From Marchantia polymorpha subsp. ruderalis (Eukaryota > Streptophyta > Marchantiopsida > Marchantiales > Marchantiaceae): a stretch of 64,000 nt of DNA. This document shows, one piece after another, positions 42,608 through 53,372 of this stretch. Where the stretch lies: positions 16,450,001-16,514,000 of the forward strand of contig AP031357.1 of assembly GCA_037833965.1 (NCBI GenBank). The letters are read 5' to 3'. Position 1 is the first letter of the stretch. Every line of letters starts with the position of its first letter. The notes beneath the pieces are model-generated. The model had not been told where the DNA came from and made no database searches. It was given only the letters and a program-made list of their open reading frames with translations. A program made the position numbers and the translations under genes.

Positions 42608-45163
42608 ATGTCGAAGGTTCCCCAGCTGCGAGTGTCTCCACTCATGGTGCCGCAGATCGGTCTACGCGCATTTCAAGATGTGCTGCTGGGGCTGAAGCTC
42701 GATTTCCTCCTGTGGGGGTGGAACTGGACATGTCCGGAGATGGTGCGCGAGTATCTGCAGGAGAGACACAAGCCCTCACGCGGATTCCGTCCACATCCAG
42801 AAAGATGGGACATTTGTGACTGGGCGCAGGTGTTGGGCAGGTGTGCCGGCGAGGAAGGGGATCTCCTCTTCGAGGCCGATAGCGTGAAGGTGTCCCAGGA
42901 GGAAGAAATCTCCTACAATGAGCTCTTCAAAGTTGCCAGGCATCCCAAGAACGGTTTCCAAACACGGGATTACAAAGATCGATTGCGGAGAAATGTCGCG
43001 ACTGCATTGCTGCAGATATTGCAGCCGACCAAGACCGCTTACATGCATGGTTGGCAGGTAGAATTTGTGGAGCTAGTGTTGTCAGGAGCTCCAGTGCATT
43101 GGGCACGGCTCCTGTGGAAGGTGACGCGCCAACATGCGCAAGAAGAGAGAGAAGGAACCCTCAATCATCTTTCGCCTTACCTGATTGTGTTTTATCGGGC
43201 GATGGGATGTTTGACAAATTCAGAGCGGACACGGTTTCCGCTGCTGACACAGAGCTATCCAGGTAGATACTCACGGGAGGCCGAAGTAGACACGGATCCG
43301 GACGAGGAACCTGCCAGTCCGTCTCCGACTCCGGCCCCAGCAAGAGCAGCAGAAGAACGTCGAAGTGAGCGCATTCCGCGAAAGCGGAAGTGGGATGAGA
43401 GACCTGAGGACAGGCAGCCGGAAGTGCCAGCTGCGCCGACTCGTGGTCGGCCCACCCCCGAGCCTCACAGTCGACCAAAACAGGGGGCACGCAAAATGCC
43501 ACTTAGTACTGAGGAGACCGGGCGTACTCCGCTCCGGCGGAATCCCACGCAGGAGGAGATAATCGCGCAGATTCTAGGGAAGTCGACAAATACCTCTGCG
43601 CAGAAGGCACCAATGCCTTCGGAAGGAGATGGACGGACTGACAGTCGGCCGACTACGAGTCGGGCGACTGAAGGTCGACAAGCGGAAGGAAGGCCAACTA
43701 AACGGCGCGTTGAACCGGACAGCAGGCCGGAAGCAGAAGAGAGTTTGGCTGACGAGCCGACAACCCTCAGAAGGTCGTCTTCAGCGGAAGGCACTTCTGG
43801 GAAAACGCCACCAGCAAGCAGGCCAAGTGGAGTGAAGACGCGCAGGGTGTATCCGACTCCCAGTCGGACAACTGCTGGTCGGCCGACTGCGAGTCGGTCA
43901 ACACAGGGTCGGCCGGATTCGCCGACTGCGAGACGGACAGGGCCGGCGACCAGTGTGCGGACGCCTTCGGCGGACGCACCTTCAGCGAAGACACCTTCCG
44001 CGCAGATTGCGCCGGAAGGGCAGGCAGCAGAAGCGGGCGGTGCAAAGGTGACAAGAGTCACTGCGGCGTCGACCCCTTCGGAGACCGAAGATCGAGCCGG
44101 AACAGGGGCTCAAGCAGTGGGATCCCCCACTGCCCTGGATATTTTAGCAGGCAGTGGTGTGGCAGTCGCAGCGGAAGCTGCTGCGCGCCACAGTTCCAGG
44201 GAGTCGCCAAGAGATTCGGTGGCGACTGAAATCCTCGAGACTGAGGATGAGACGAGCTCGGAAGAGCAGGAAGCGGATTCTGTGCAGAAAACGCCAACAG
44301 GGGTGTTGTGCGAGCAGATAGTTCCACTCCTGCGATATCTGGATCGCAAGACATCCAAGTACTTGGGTACTGGAAAACCGCAGTCTTATGTGGAGACTGT
44401 CAAGCGCAGGACGAGGAGCAAGGTGGCCACTTGGGCCTCTAGGTGCCACGTATATCAGGAGAGGAATACCGCCCTCCGACAACACCTGGCGGTCACACAG
44501 AAGCTATACCAAGCCTTGCAGCAGCAGAGGGAGGATGCGGCGACGAAAAGCCAGGCGGATGCGGAGCTAATGCGGGCAAAGATCGAGTCGGAATTGCAGG
44601 AAGAGCGGAGACAAAACCGCATCCTAGCAGCCGAGCTTGCGCGCCAGACGCGCGCCTTAGAAGAAAGTCAAAGAGGCCGCAAGGAGGATGAGGAGTTGTT
44701 GCGCAACTTGCAATCCGAGTGCTTGGATTTGAGGGCGCAGCGTGCGGAAGCGGAAATGCAGCTAGCAGAGGTGGAAGGCAGCTGCAGGGCGCGAGAAGAG
44801 TTAGCAACGCGGGTGACTCACTGTCTAAAAGGATACGCCCATTGGGAGGTGGCAGCTCAAGAGAGGATCACACTCAGGGAGTTCGAGCTTCGGGCGGCGG
44901 CATTGACGGAGGCTGACAGTCGGAGTCGGCGGCGAGTAGCGAGGAAATTAGAAACCTTCTTGTCGTGTGCGCGCGACACTATGGCGCACTTAGAGTCGGA
45001 AGTCACTGCAGCCCTCCGACGCTTGGGGTTGCGCAGCCGGTCGGAAGACTGGCAAGGTAGAGACAGCGAGCGGAGCAGTCCGGCGCGCAGGAGGCGCAGC
45101 ACCGGATCTGCCGAGTGCAGTAGTATAGTTTGGTTTCGCGCAGATGTTGCGGGTAGTAGATAG
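42608..45163 (+). CDS. LTR-A4 U3-encoded 851-residue coiled-coil protein
   Basis: Whole frame, again exactly 851 codons from the conserved MSKVPQLRV start (open upstream to 42320). It is collinear with the A3 protein: globular domain 1-212 (LDFLLWGWNWTCPEMVREYL), NLS-like IPRKRKW near 255-262, Pro/Ser/Thr/Arg-rich segment with TPSADAPSAKTPSA, then SPTALDILAGSGVAVAA, LLRYLDRKTSKYLG, a long heptad-like segment (QALQQQREDAATKSQADAEL onward), and the RLGLRSRSEDWQGRDSERSS tail. Differences from A3 are mostly substitutions scattered over the low-complexity and coiled-coil parts. No transmembrane segment or signal peptide. The role is unknown; see the A3 entry for the domain argument. Confidence 0.75.
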   Translation: MSKVPQLRVSPLMVPQIGLRAFQDVLLGLKLDFLLWGWNWTCPEMVREYLQERHKPSRGFRPHPERWDICDWAQVLGRCAGEEGDLLFEADSVKVSQEEEISYNELFKVARHPKNGFQTRDYKDRLRRNVATALLQILQPTKTAYMHGWQVEFVELVLSGAPVHWARLLWKVTRQHAQEEREGTLNHLSPYLIVFYRAMGCLTNSERTRFPLLTQSYPGRYSREAEVDTDPDEEPASPSPTPAPARAAEERRSERIPRKRKWDERPEDRQPEVPAAPTRGRPTPEPHSRPKQGARKMPLSTEETGRTPLRRNPTQEEIIAQILGKSTNTSAQKAPMPSEGDGRTDSRPTTSRATEGRQAEGRPTKRRVEPDSRPEAEESLADEPTTLRRSSSAEGTSGKTPPASRPSGVKTRRVYPTPSRTTAGRPTASRSTQGRPDSPTARRTGPATSVRTPSADAPSAKTPSAQIAPEGQAAEAGGAKVTRVTAASTPSETEDRAGTGAQAVGSPTALDILAGSGVAVAAEAAARHSSRESPRDSVATEILETEDETSSEEQEADSVQKTPTGVLCEQIVPLLRYLDRKTSKYLGTGKPQSYVETVKRRTRSKVATWASRCHVYQERNTALRQHLAVTQKLYQALQQQREDAATKSQADAELMRAKIESELQEERRQNRILAAELARQTRALEESQRGRKEDEELLRNLQSECLDLRAQRAEAEMQLAEVEGSCRAREELATRVTHCLKGYAHWEVAAQERITLREFELRAAALTEADSRSRRRVARKLETFLSCARDTMAHLESEVTAALRRLGLRSRSEDWQGRDSERSSPARRRRSTGSAECSSIVWFRADVAGSR

Positions 45164-45195
45164 GATAGCGTAGTGCTAGTTAGGACCTTTGAAGG

Positions 45196-45201
45196 TATAA
45201 A
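45196..45201 (+). promoter_or_regulatory. TATA box of LTR A4
   Basis: TATAAA in GAAGGTATAAAGTAG, 33 bases after the U3 frame stop, followed by the CAAGGCGTTTTGCCTTG hairpin at 45208-45224. Confidence 0.6.
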
Positions 45202-48200
45202 GTAGATCAAGGCGTTTTGCCTTGGAACTCTTCCAGTTTCGGAAGTGCAGATCAGGAACTCACTTTCTTGACGTGTTTGTGCATTTTGGTCCTGGCACCA
45301 CGTAGAGAAGCTGCAGCATAGCGAAGTTACCGTATGTTGTAGTTGAAGGCCTTCGGCTGAATGTTCAGAGCTAGCACCCGGTTAGAGACTTGAGTAGTGC
45401 GGATCTGCATCTGCGGGTGATTTCTGATGCTCAGAGCCGGCTGCGAGTTAGAGACTTGAATAGTTCCCCCTTACTCCTTCGAGTGACATATCCTGATTGT
45501 ACTCCTACGGGAAGTTTCCCCTGAATGCCAAAGTGAAGTTTTATTACTTCGTGTAAGCCTTGGTTTGCAATTCAGGTTGTGTGTGTGTTACTGGATCGTG
45601 TCTCAGTTAAGTTGTCAGTCGGGCCTGCACTCCCTGCGTTTGGTGTGAGAGTCGAGGGTGACGTCCACGGCGTATGAAGAGGCTTCGTTCCGAAGTGGGA
45701 AGTCCAGTCCGGGTATCCTACGCTAGTTCCTGGCGGAAGGGCAGTAAAAGCCGGAGTGGGAGGCACTACCTGCAGAACCTCTGAGTGACTTTTTGAGACA
45801 CTTTCCCCCTGAAATCCGAAGCGGAGGTCCTGACCGACCTCCGAGTTGTGCTTTTGCCAGTTTCAGGTGTGTGTGTGTGTGTGTTGAGTGACCACGCTGT
45901 ACCGTGCATCCTCCGAGCATCCTCCGAGTCGAGATCCTCCTCCGAGTCGAGCCTCCGAGTCGAGCACTGCAGTATTTCTGGGAGTGACAGTCGCCTAGAA
46001 TTCAAACTCTACAAAAGTCTGTTAAACGTGACACTTTTACTCTGTGTGTTGCCTCTGTCCCTGTGGGTTCGATCTTTTTACCACCATACTGCAGTTTTAG
46101 CCTTTGGTGGGTTATTACACTCCTCTTCCAGTCGAGTCAGGTAGACATTCATCAAGCCTGTGGTGTGTCCAGTGTGGTCAATCCGGGCACTCCAAACAGT
46201 TTTGTAGGGTGGTGCAGAACCGTGATAATAGAATGAGCGGTGGCCCACCTATGCAACATCAAAGGGGCCAAGGACCAAATTACCAAGGTCAAGGCGGGTA
46301 CATAGGGCCTCCTAGGGGTCAGGTTGGTCAAAATGGGGAGAGAAAAGAATTGCATGCTTTTTGTGGTAGGTGGCACTATCCAGGTCAGTGTTGGTCTGAA
46401 GTTGGGGTTAATGGGTGTAGTAACTGTGGAGGTAGTCATCCTTCTGACCAATGTCGGCAGCCAGACAAAGTTATTAGGATGCCTCAGCCTGCTGTTAGTC
46501 CTCACCAGGCTAGAGAAAATATGAGGGGTGCAAGACCACAGAATGAGCATTCTAACAATCTTAGACCCCCTAACTTGTATTATGATCATGAGAACAGCAA
46601 GCAGACATTCAATCCACCTCTTGGACTGCAGACAGTGAACAGATATATTTCTATCCAGAGTGAACCACAAGATGAACCTCGTAGTGAGAGCAGAAAACAG
46701 GTTTCATTTGCAGACCCATGTTCTTCAAACTCTCAAGATGCTAGATTTGCAAATGGCGATGATGGAGACGTCCAGCGTGGTAGTTCTGATCTTGGTAAGG
46801 GAATAGTCGAACAAGAGCAGAATCAGTGGCCTCCACATGCTAACCTGATTACTTATAAGTTGAAAAATTCGGATGATGTGATTATGCATGAAGCTCCGGC
46901 CCTTACTGTCACCACCAGAGCTATGCATCGCAAGATGCAAACTGAGAAAAATGAGGACGAGCAAGGGGAGACTTCATCAGAGGAGCCTCCTTATCTATCT
47001 GATCTTGAGAGAGTGGCGAAGAGAGCAAGGAGGATTACAAGGGCACAGGAGAAAAGAGATGAGGTTCTGCATGATGCTGAAGTGCCACTTGTCACGCAAG
47101 ATTCAGAAAGCAATGAACCAAGAGAGTGGGAAGGACCCGGGATTCCCATGAAAGAGTGGGAGGACATGAGATGTCAGAAAAGGAGAGAGTCAAAGAAGTA
47201 CAATTTGTGGTCAGATCTGAGTTCGCTGAAGGCAGACATTACTTTCGGGCAGTTGCTGGAAATATCTCCCATTGCTCGTAAGACTTTGAAGGAGGGCATA
47301 CCAGTGCATAGAAGGAGTGGAAAGACAAAGACTCGAGTCGCTGCTAGAGTTCATTTGCAAAAAGGAAGTCAAGATGTCAAACCTGTGGAGATAGAGGTGG
47401 TGGTGGTAGACAAGGTGATTCCCAATGTATTAGTTGATGGGGGTAGTGGTTTGAACATCCTACCTGAACACACCATGAGAAGGTTAGGTTTGAATCTAAC
47501 AGGCCCATCACCTTTCATTGTCAATATGGCCAATCAGACTTTGGCTGTACCAGTGGAGATGATTAAAGATTGCCGTTTATCCACTGGTGGGGAGGAGTAC
47601 ATTGTCACATTTCATGTGATTAAGATGCATTCGAATAGGGACACTTTCCCTATTCTATTGGGCAGACCTTGGTTGAGAATGGCTAATGCCATTGTGGATT
47701 GGGGAGGATTGAAGCCATCAATCACATATGGTCCTCAGGATAACAGAGTCAAGGTGTCAATAGGGTCCTTAGGTGGAAAGGTGAGAGAGGATCTTGAGTT
47801 ATCTTCAGGGAAGAAAGAAGAGAAAACGAGGCCAAGTGTGATGACACTTTAGTGGGAGTGGTTCAGTCGAATGACAGAAAAAATAGATTAGATGTAGGGT
47901 CAGGTAGCTTAGGTCCTAGTTTTTACAGCAGAAGCGATGATGGAGAGTTTGCTCAGTGGTTGAGAGATTATCCTGAGTCAGGTTGTGACGCCATGATGAT
48001 TTCTCATCACGAAATTTTCGAGAAGGAGGTGATCAGTTCAGAAAGAGAAGAGTATCTGTTGCTAAAACCATGTGAGGTTCTTACAGAGGAAGAGTGGATA
48101 CATGGAGGTCTTACTCCATGGTTGGACGAGTTGGATGTTACTGAGGTGGGGTTGGTGCAGGTTGATGGAACTCAAGAGGAGGAGAATACTGTTCAACCTG

Positions 48201-48750
48201 CGAAATTGGAGGAACCTTTGCATTTCAAGACTACATCAACCGGAATATTAGTGGGTCAAGACGTCAGGGACTATCCTCAGGTCCCTCCAGATTGGTATCG
48301 GAGCTCAGAGGAACAAACTCATGTGGCGGAGAAAGACTGGAAATACGTGGAGGTGTCCATCAGAGGAGGAGAGCTGAAGCAAATGAAGATGGGTTCTAAG
48401 CTAGGAGAGGATGAGATACGGAGGTACGGTGAGTTGGTGGATGAATTCAGTGATACCTTTGCTTGGTCGTATGATGAGTTGAAGGGAGTACCTCGTGAGA
48501 TGGTGGAGCATCGGATTTCGCTGGTCCCTGGTGCTAAGCCTATTAGACAGAAGGAGAGAAGGATGAACCCACAGTTACAGTTGTTAGTTTGAGCAGAATT
48601 GGAGAGATTACTCAAAGCTGGATTCATTAAGCCTGTAGAGATCACGGATTGGGTTTCTCCTATGCTTTTGGTCAAGAAGAAGAACGGGAAACTTAGAGTG
48701 TGTGTGGATTATAGGAAGCTGAATGCCTGTACTCAGAAGGATCACTTTCC

Positions 48751-50448
48751 GTCGTCGACAGACGCACCTATGGCGGACGGACAAGCCAATGCGCGAATGG
48801 CGTTCTCTCAACCCTTTACCAAACATTCCTATAAGAGCACCCTATAAGCAAGGATATGACATCCTGCTCGGGCAGCCATGGTTATATGGCGCGCAAGTGC
48901 GATGTGACTGGCGTAGGCATCGCCTGCGGTGTCCCCACCCCAAATATCCTTCAAGGACCATCACCGTCCCTTGGACCAAGATTCCTCATGAAGGGGAGAC
49001 GCCATCGACGAGTGCAGGTTACACTTCGGGAGCGGACAGTGATTCGTCCCTTCCGTCAGACTTCGACTGGACCCCCGATTTTGTGGGATTTGTCGCTTGC
49101 TGCTCTGTAGAGGAGTAACTAGACGCTATTCAGCCGGACGACGAATAGCAATTAACGGTGGGGCTGGGAAGAAGCGAGACGAGTCACACGGAGGGTATTG
49201 TGAATCCTAATGACTGTCACGAAGTGCAACTCAGCCCTGATAAGTGCTTGAAGGTATCAAGCACGGTGAAGGGAGAAGAGCTAATGGAGGTACAGGCCTT
49301 CCTTCGCTACTACGTAGACGTCTTCGCCTGGAGAATAGAGGACATGAAGGGAATACCTGCACGGTATGGAGAACACCGAATTGACTTATTGGATGAGGAA
49401 GTTCCAATAAGTCAACGCCTGTACCGGCTCAACCCCAAATACTCCTTGCTGGTTAAGGAGGAAATAGATAAGTATCTGAGCGCAGGTATTATATACCCAG
49501 TGCTCAGTAGTGAATGGGTATCCCCGATTGTCATCGTACCCAAGAAGTTGACGGGTAAGATAAGGGTGTGTCAGGACTTCAGAAAGTTGAACGCGGCAAC
49601 GCGTAAGGATCATCACCCCCTTCCATTCACGGATGCCATTTTAGACCATGTAGCGGGACATGAGTGCTATAGTTTTCTCGACGGGTTCTCATGTTACAAT
49701 CAGGTGTCTATCCGGGAGCAGGACAAGGATAAGACGACTATCACAACATATTGGGGAACCTACGTGTATCACAAGATGCCCTTCGGTCTGTGCAATGCAC
49801 CGGCCACCTTCCAGGGAATGATGACCAACATTTTCCAGGAGCAGTTGAGGAAGTTCTTAGAAATATTCATAGACGACTTCTGCGTCTTTGGAAAACGGTC
49901 GGAACACCTGGGGCACCTGAGACAGACATTTGATCGGTGCAGAGAAAGTAGTTTATCGCTGCACCCCAAAAAATGTTTTTTCTTCATGACCAGCGGAATC
50001 CTGTTGGGTCATCAAGTTTCGTCGAGTGGCATTGCAGTAGACACCGAAAAGGTTAAGGTCATTCTCGAACTAGAGCCACCAACGAATCTGAGAGAGCTGC
50101 GCGCATTTCTTGGTCATGTGGGATACTACCGAAGATTCATACACATGTACGCGATCTTGGCGGCCAACCTGACCAAGTTGCTAAAGAAGGACGAGCCCTA
50201 TGAATGGGGTGAGAAGCAGTAGTCAGCGTCCGGTACTAAGGATTCCAGAATGGGATTGTCCTTTCCACGTCTACGTCGACACCTCGGCATTCGCCATCGG
50301 TGTCGTTCTAAGTCAGAAGGACGACAACAAAAAGGATTACCCGATTTATTTTGCGAGCCATCAGCTGTCGCTAGCAGAAAGGAAGTATACCACGACGGAG
50401 AGAGAGGCATTGGGAATGGTGTATTCCTGTAAGAAGATGCTTTGGATG
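48751..50448 (+). mobile_element. Gypsy G3 fragment (protease end, RT, RNase H)
   Basis: It begins with protease-end sequence (YDILLGQPWLYGAQV, about 48855) of a different Gypsy element from G2. It continues with a 354-residue open stretch (49158-50222) covering reverse transcriptase (SEWVSPIVIVPKK, VCQDFRKLNAATRKDHHPLPF, CYSFLDGFSCYNQV, FGLCNAPATFQ, IFIDDFCVFG) and RNase H (VYVDTSAFAIGVVLSQ, YFASHQLSLAERKYTTTERE). It stops near 50448, where LTR C1 sequence in the opposite orientation begins. No LTR, gag or integrase of its own is seen. Broken, partial fossil. Confidence 0.8.
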
Positions 50449-50465
50449 GAGAATTCGGACTTATA

Positions 50466-51567
50466 ATCTCTACTCCCTCCTTCAAAGGTTCTGTCGGCAT
50501 GTCTGGTGGAACTTCGATTAACATCCCCGAAGATCTTTCTACCTCCACAGGCTGCCTCGACTCGCCCACTGTAGCCTCGGGCTCATACATAATTGGAGCC
50601 ACCGTCTTCTCCACGCTACTGTCCGACACTTCGGCAGCCACCAATCCTCTATTCGCTCTCTGCTTCGGCCTTGCTTGGCTTCTCGTCTGTCTATTAACCC
50701 CGACCTCCGTCTCTGTTCTCCTTACTTCCAACACCAGATCGCCCTTGTCGTCACTCACGACTTTCCTTCTCTTCGCCAATCGTCTCTCTGGCTTTTCCCG
50801 TCTCCGCACCACGTCCACCTGAACTGGTCCTCAGGCCGTCGTTTGGGGCAGAATTGAAGGTTGACGAGTGTCGTCTTCAGTCCCTTTGCTGGACTCTGCT
50901 GATAGAATCTCTCTTTCTCGTGGAACCGTATCAATTCCTCCCTAGTGAGCAAATCCATGCCTCGGTAGAAATGCACAAGGAAGGGGGTGAGATGATTCAC
51001 CAAAGATCCCACCCACCGGGAGCTCGCGTTCATCCAGACAAGTTCATGAAAGATCCTTGTCCAATGTACTCTCCGTCCACTCAAAATCCGCTCAAAGAAT
51101 CCTACTTGCCACACCGTCACGTAAGTCGTGCGCGCCGGACGTAAGATGTGCATAATCCCCAAGGCAATCGACCGCCTCTTCGAATCCAGGTAGTCCGCTG
51201 TCTTCCATCCGTTCGTTCCTTGTCTTCCTGAACTGAAGAGTGGCCCGTAAGAGAATTCTTCGATGCGCGTAAGTGCTACACTACTCTTCTTAAAAACAAC
51301 ATCTCCGTCGCGGCCTACGCACTGCCCCATTACCTTAGTCCAATGCTCGACGGTCCATAACATGGGGTTGCCTCGGAGATCTTCGCCTTCAGTCTAGTTC
51401 TTGTCTACGATCTCCTCGCATATGCCCGCTGAAACGCAATTCTAGTTGCATAGGAGGAATTCGAGACGCAACTCACTCAGCTCGCGCCTAAAGGGTCGCA
51501 ATTCCTCGTAGGGCACCTTCAAGGAAACTAACTTCCGCACCTTATTGCTCTTCTTGGTCGGCGCCAT
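50466..51567 (-). pseudogene. N-terminal part of C-family U3 protein (LTR C1)
   Basis: A diverged relative of the A and B U3 proteins. Recognisable parts are the start MAPTKKSNKVRKLVSLKVP, then WTVEHWTKVMGQCVGRDGD, ALGIMHILRPARTTYVTVWQ, VGFFERILSGRRVHWTRIFH and LVNHLTPFLVHFYRGM. These align in order with the A-family WGW..GRCAGEEGD, LLQILQPTKTAYMHGWQ, SGAPVHWARLLW and NHLSPYLIVFYRAMG blocks. Broken, with several lesions; the C-terminal half is absent from this copy. Confidence 0.65.
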
Positions 51568-51654
51568 ATCTTCAATTTGCGTATACACTGTTAGCAAGAT
51601 CGATTGATTCCACTCTAACTTACTATTGCCTTCCTCTCTAACTTACGACCTAAA

Positions 51655-51695
51655 TCTAACCCTAACCCTAATCCGAAACCTAATCCTAACCCTTA
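51655..51695 (-). repeat. Short degenerate telomere-like tract
   Basis: On the minus strand, GGATTAGGGTTAGGGTTAG and neighbouring TTAGG/TTTAGG variants, in the leader of LTR C1 shortly before its protein start. Confidence 0.6.
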
Positions 51696-52576
51696 ATCAA
51701 AATTCTAAACTTACTGCACAGAGCCGCCAGCGTTTTAACAGCTTTAGATCCAAGATCTGAGGCTGAATTTTTGCAGGCATGTGCGACTAGCTAAGACCAA
51801 CGGCTCCACCAAATTTCAGGTCCAACTAACACTCCAGCATGAAGATATGGGCCCCACAAAATCCTACGCACGACATAATCCCGCCAATTTCCGCCGTTGG
51901 GAATCTTCTTCCGCGTACCGCCAAAGGCGTCTACCGCCGAGGTTGTACCGCCAAAGTCGCTCTACCACCAAAGGCCCTCCATATCAGTAACTTCCGACAC
52001 TCATAACTCAGTGGTCCTTATCCGTTCCAAGATTTTTTGGGCTCACTAGAACGAGCGTGTCGAGCTCTTTCCAACAAGACCCTAACCAAGTCAAGGCGTT
52101 ACGATTTGAGAAAGTTATGAGGACTCCACTCTCCCGCCGAAGGCACTCTACCGCCGAAGTCGTACTGCCGAAGTCGCTCTACCGCCAAAGGCCCCCATAT
52201 CAGTAACTTCTGACACTTATAACTCAGTGATCTCTTATCCGTTCCAAGAGTTCTTGGGTTTGTTAGAACGAGCGTGTTGAGCTCTTTCCATCAAAACCCT
52301 AACTAAGTCAAAACGTTACGAATTGAAAAAGTTATGAGGGATCTACCGCCAAAGTTGCTTGAAGCGTGTCTTGCAGCATGAATTGCTCGTTCCGTCCCAG
52401 GCGCCCGACTATGGCCTAAGCCCAAAAACCCCTAGACTGCCCTCGATCCTCCTAGATCCCGAGATTCTCTTTTTACTCTGTTTTCGTGTACCAATTATTA
52501 TTTACAGCTGCTATCGCGGTACTTATTATTCAAAAATGTTTTAATTCTGACGAAAAACCAAAAGTGGGTTACCACA

Positions 52577-52702
52577 AGACATTATAGCTAAACTAGCTAG
52601 ACTTAGTCATAACTAGCTAGATTTAGTCATGACTATCCTAACCATGATTAACTCCTTGGCTAATTTTAGTTCTAGTTCACACATACAACATCAGGTCTTA
52701 CA
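52577..52702 (-). mobile_element. L1-family LTR fragment (L1c)
   Basis: On the minus strand the LTR start TGTAAGACCTGATGTTG lies at 52702, preceded by CACGTAC. It resembles the first 130 or so bases of the L1 LTR at 63803 (TAGCTAGTTATGACTAAG strings). It is cut by LTR C1 at 52577. Confidence 0.6.
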
Positions 52703-52885
52703 GTACGTGATACTTTCATGAGTGATGAGTCATCCACATTGGTCTCTGTGTTTGGTCTTTGTGAGAAGATTGAACTTAACATAATGGAGCAAAAGGTTGT
52801 GACATATTCGTTTAGTAGGTACACAATCACCACTTCTGGTGTCTAACAAACTACTGCATAGTTTTGCTCCATAGGTGGTGATAGT
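52703..52885. other. Short unassigned stretch
   Basis: About 180 bases between an L1 LTR start and a C-family LTR start. A plus-strand frame (VFGLCEKIELNIMEQK) is open but not recognised; it may be internal sequence of some element. Confidence 0.35.
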
Positions 52886-53372
52886 TGTGGGAGTCGTGGA
52901 TGTGAGGCCTACTTTTTTCATTTTTCTTTAAAAATAAACAAAACATAAACATATTTGTGTAGGAGATAGGAAAAAAATTAGATTTTGACGAAGTTATGGT
53001 AGAAATAGTGGAATTCGTCTAGGGCCGAAGATCTTCGGGTCTTCGACGTAGCCTTTTTGAAGAGTGCAAGATCTGCGTCTTCGGCGAAGACATCGGGGTC
53101 AATTTGAAATCGTGCACGGGCTGAGGAACGTTCGCACGCGCCGAAAACGCTACTGGAGGATCAAGAAGGCGAGGTTAGGGCTTCATGGGTAAAGGCACTA
53201 CAAGAGGTTGTCGCGCCGACATTGCGATATCGAGCAGGAATGAGCGGGAGTGCGACAGAGTGAAATCGACCAATCTTGCTATCAGGGTATATGTGAAACA
53301 AAGATATGGCGCCGACCAAGACGAGCGAGAAGGTGCGGAAGTTAGTTCCCTTGAAGGTACCCTACGAGGAAT

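Larger units (their letters stand above)
41563..46119 (+). mobile_element. A-family giant LTR, solo copy A4
   Basis: A 4557-bp unit with ends TGTGGTAACACACTTTTTG and GGTGGGTTATTACA, flanked by perfect 5-bp copies CTCCT (41558-41562 and 46120-46124), inserted in the G2 gag. Same layout as A3: leader with the AACGAGC module near 42000, U3 frame 42320-45163, TATAAA at 45196-45201, R hairpin 45208-45224, U5 with a TG run, GAATTCAAACTC block. It is shorter than A3 mainly in the leader before the frame. It looks whole as an LTR and the perfect target copies suggest a young insertion. Confidence 0.88.
40346..48750 (+). mobile_element. Gypsy G2 internal region (gag, protease, start of RT), carrying LTR A4
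   Basis: Gag runs from 40359 to the A4 insertion (PPNLPKFYGTKDEDPSRHME; MQREFLNEFRPEVGQG; ISAYIRRFDLVYARF). After A4 come a zinc knuckle near 46160 (CVQCGQSGHSKQFC), a second Cys-rich patch near 46420, an aspartic protease near 47420 (NVLVDGGSGLNILPE; later FPILLGRPWL), then the RT N-terminus (DEFSDTFAWSYDELKG; LVKKKNGKLRVCVDYRKLN), ending near 48750 where G3 sequence begins. The 46104-47852 stretch is open throughout. Broken overall, with few breaks visible; no RNase H, integrase or 3' LTR in the window. Confidence 0.8.
50449..52576 (-). mobile_element. C-family LTR, 5' part, copy C1
   Basis: On the minus strand it starts TGTGGTAACCCACTTTTGG at 52576. A leader follows with two AACGAGC-type modules and hairpin motifs, then a short telomere-like tract (about 51655-51695), then the start of a diverged U3 protein (MAPTKKSNKVRKL near 51565). 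It ends by abutting G3 at about 50448. It interrupts an L1-family LTR piece (52577-52702). Only the first half of the LTR is present. Confidence 0.7.

Noticed and set aside
51655-51695. A true telomere or chromosome end
   Set aside because: Only a few degenerate units, embedded inside an LTR leader with elements on both sides.
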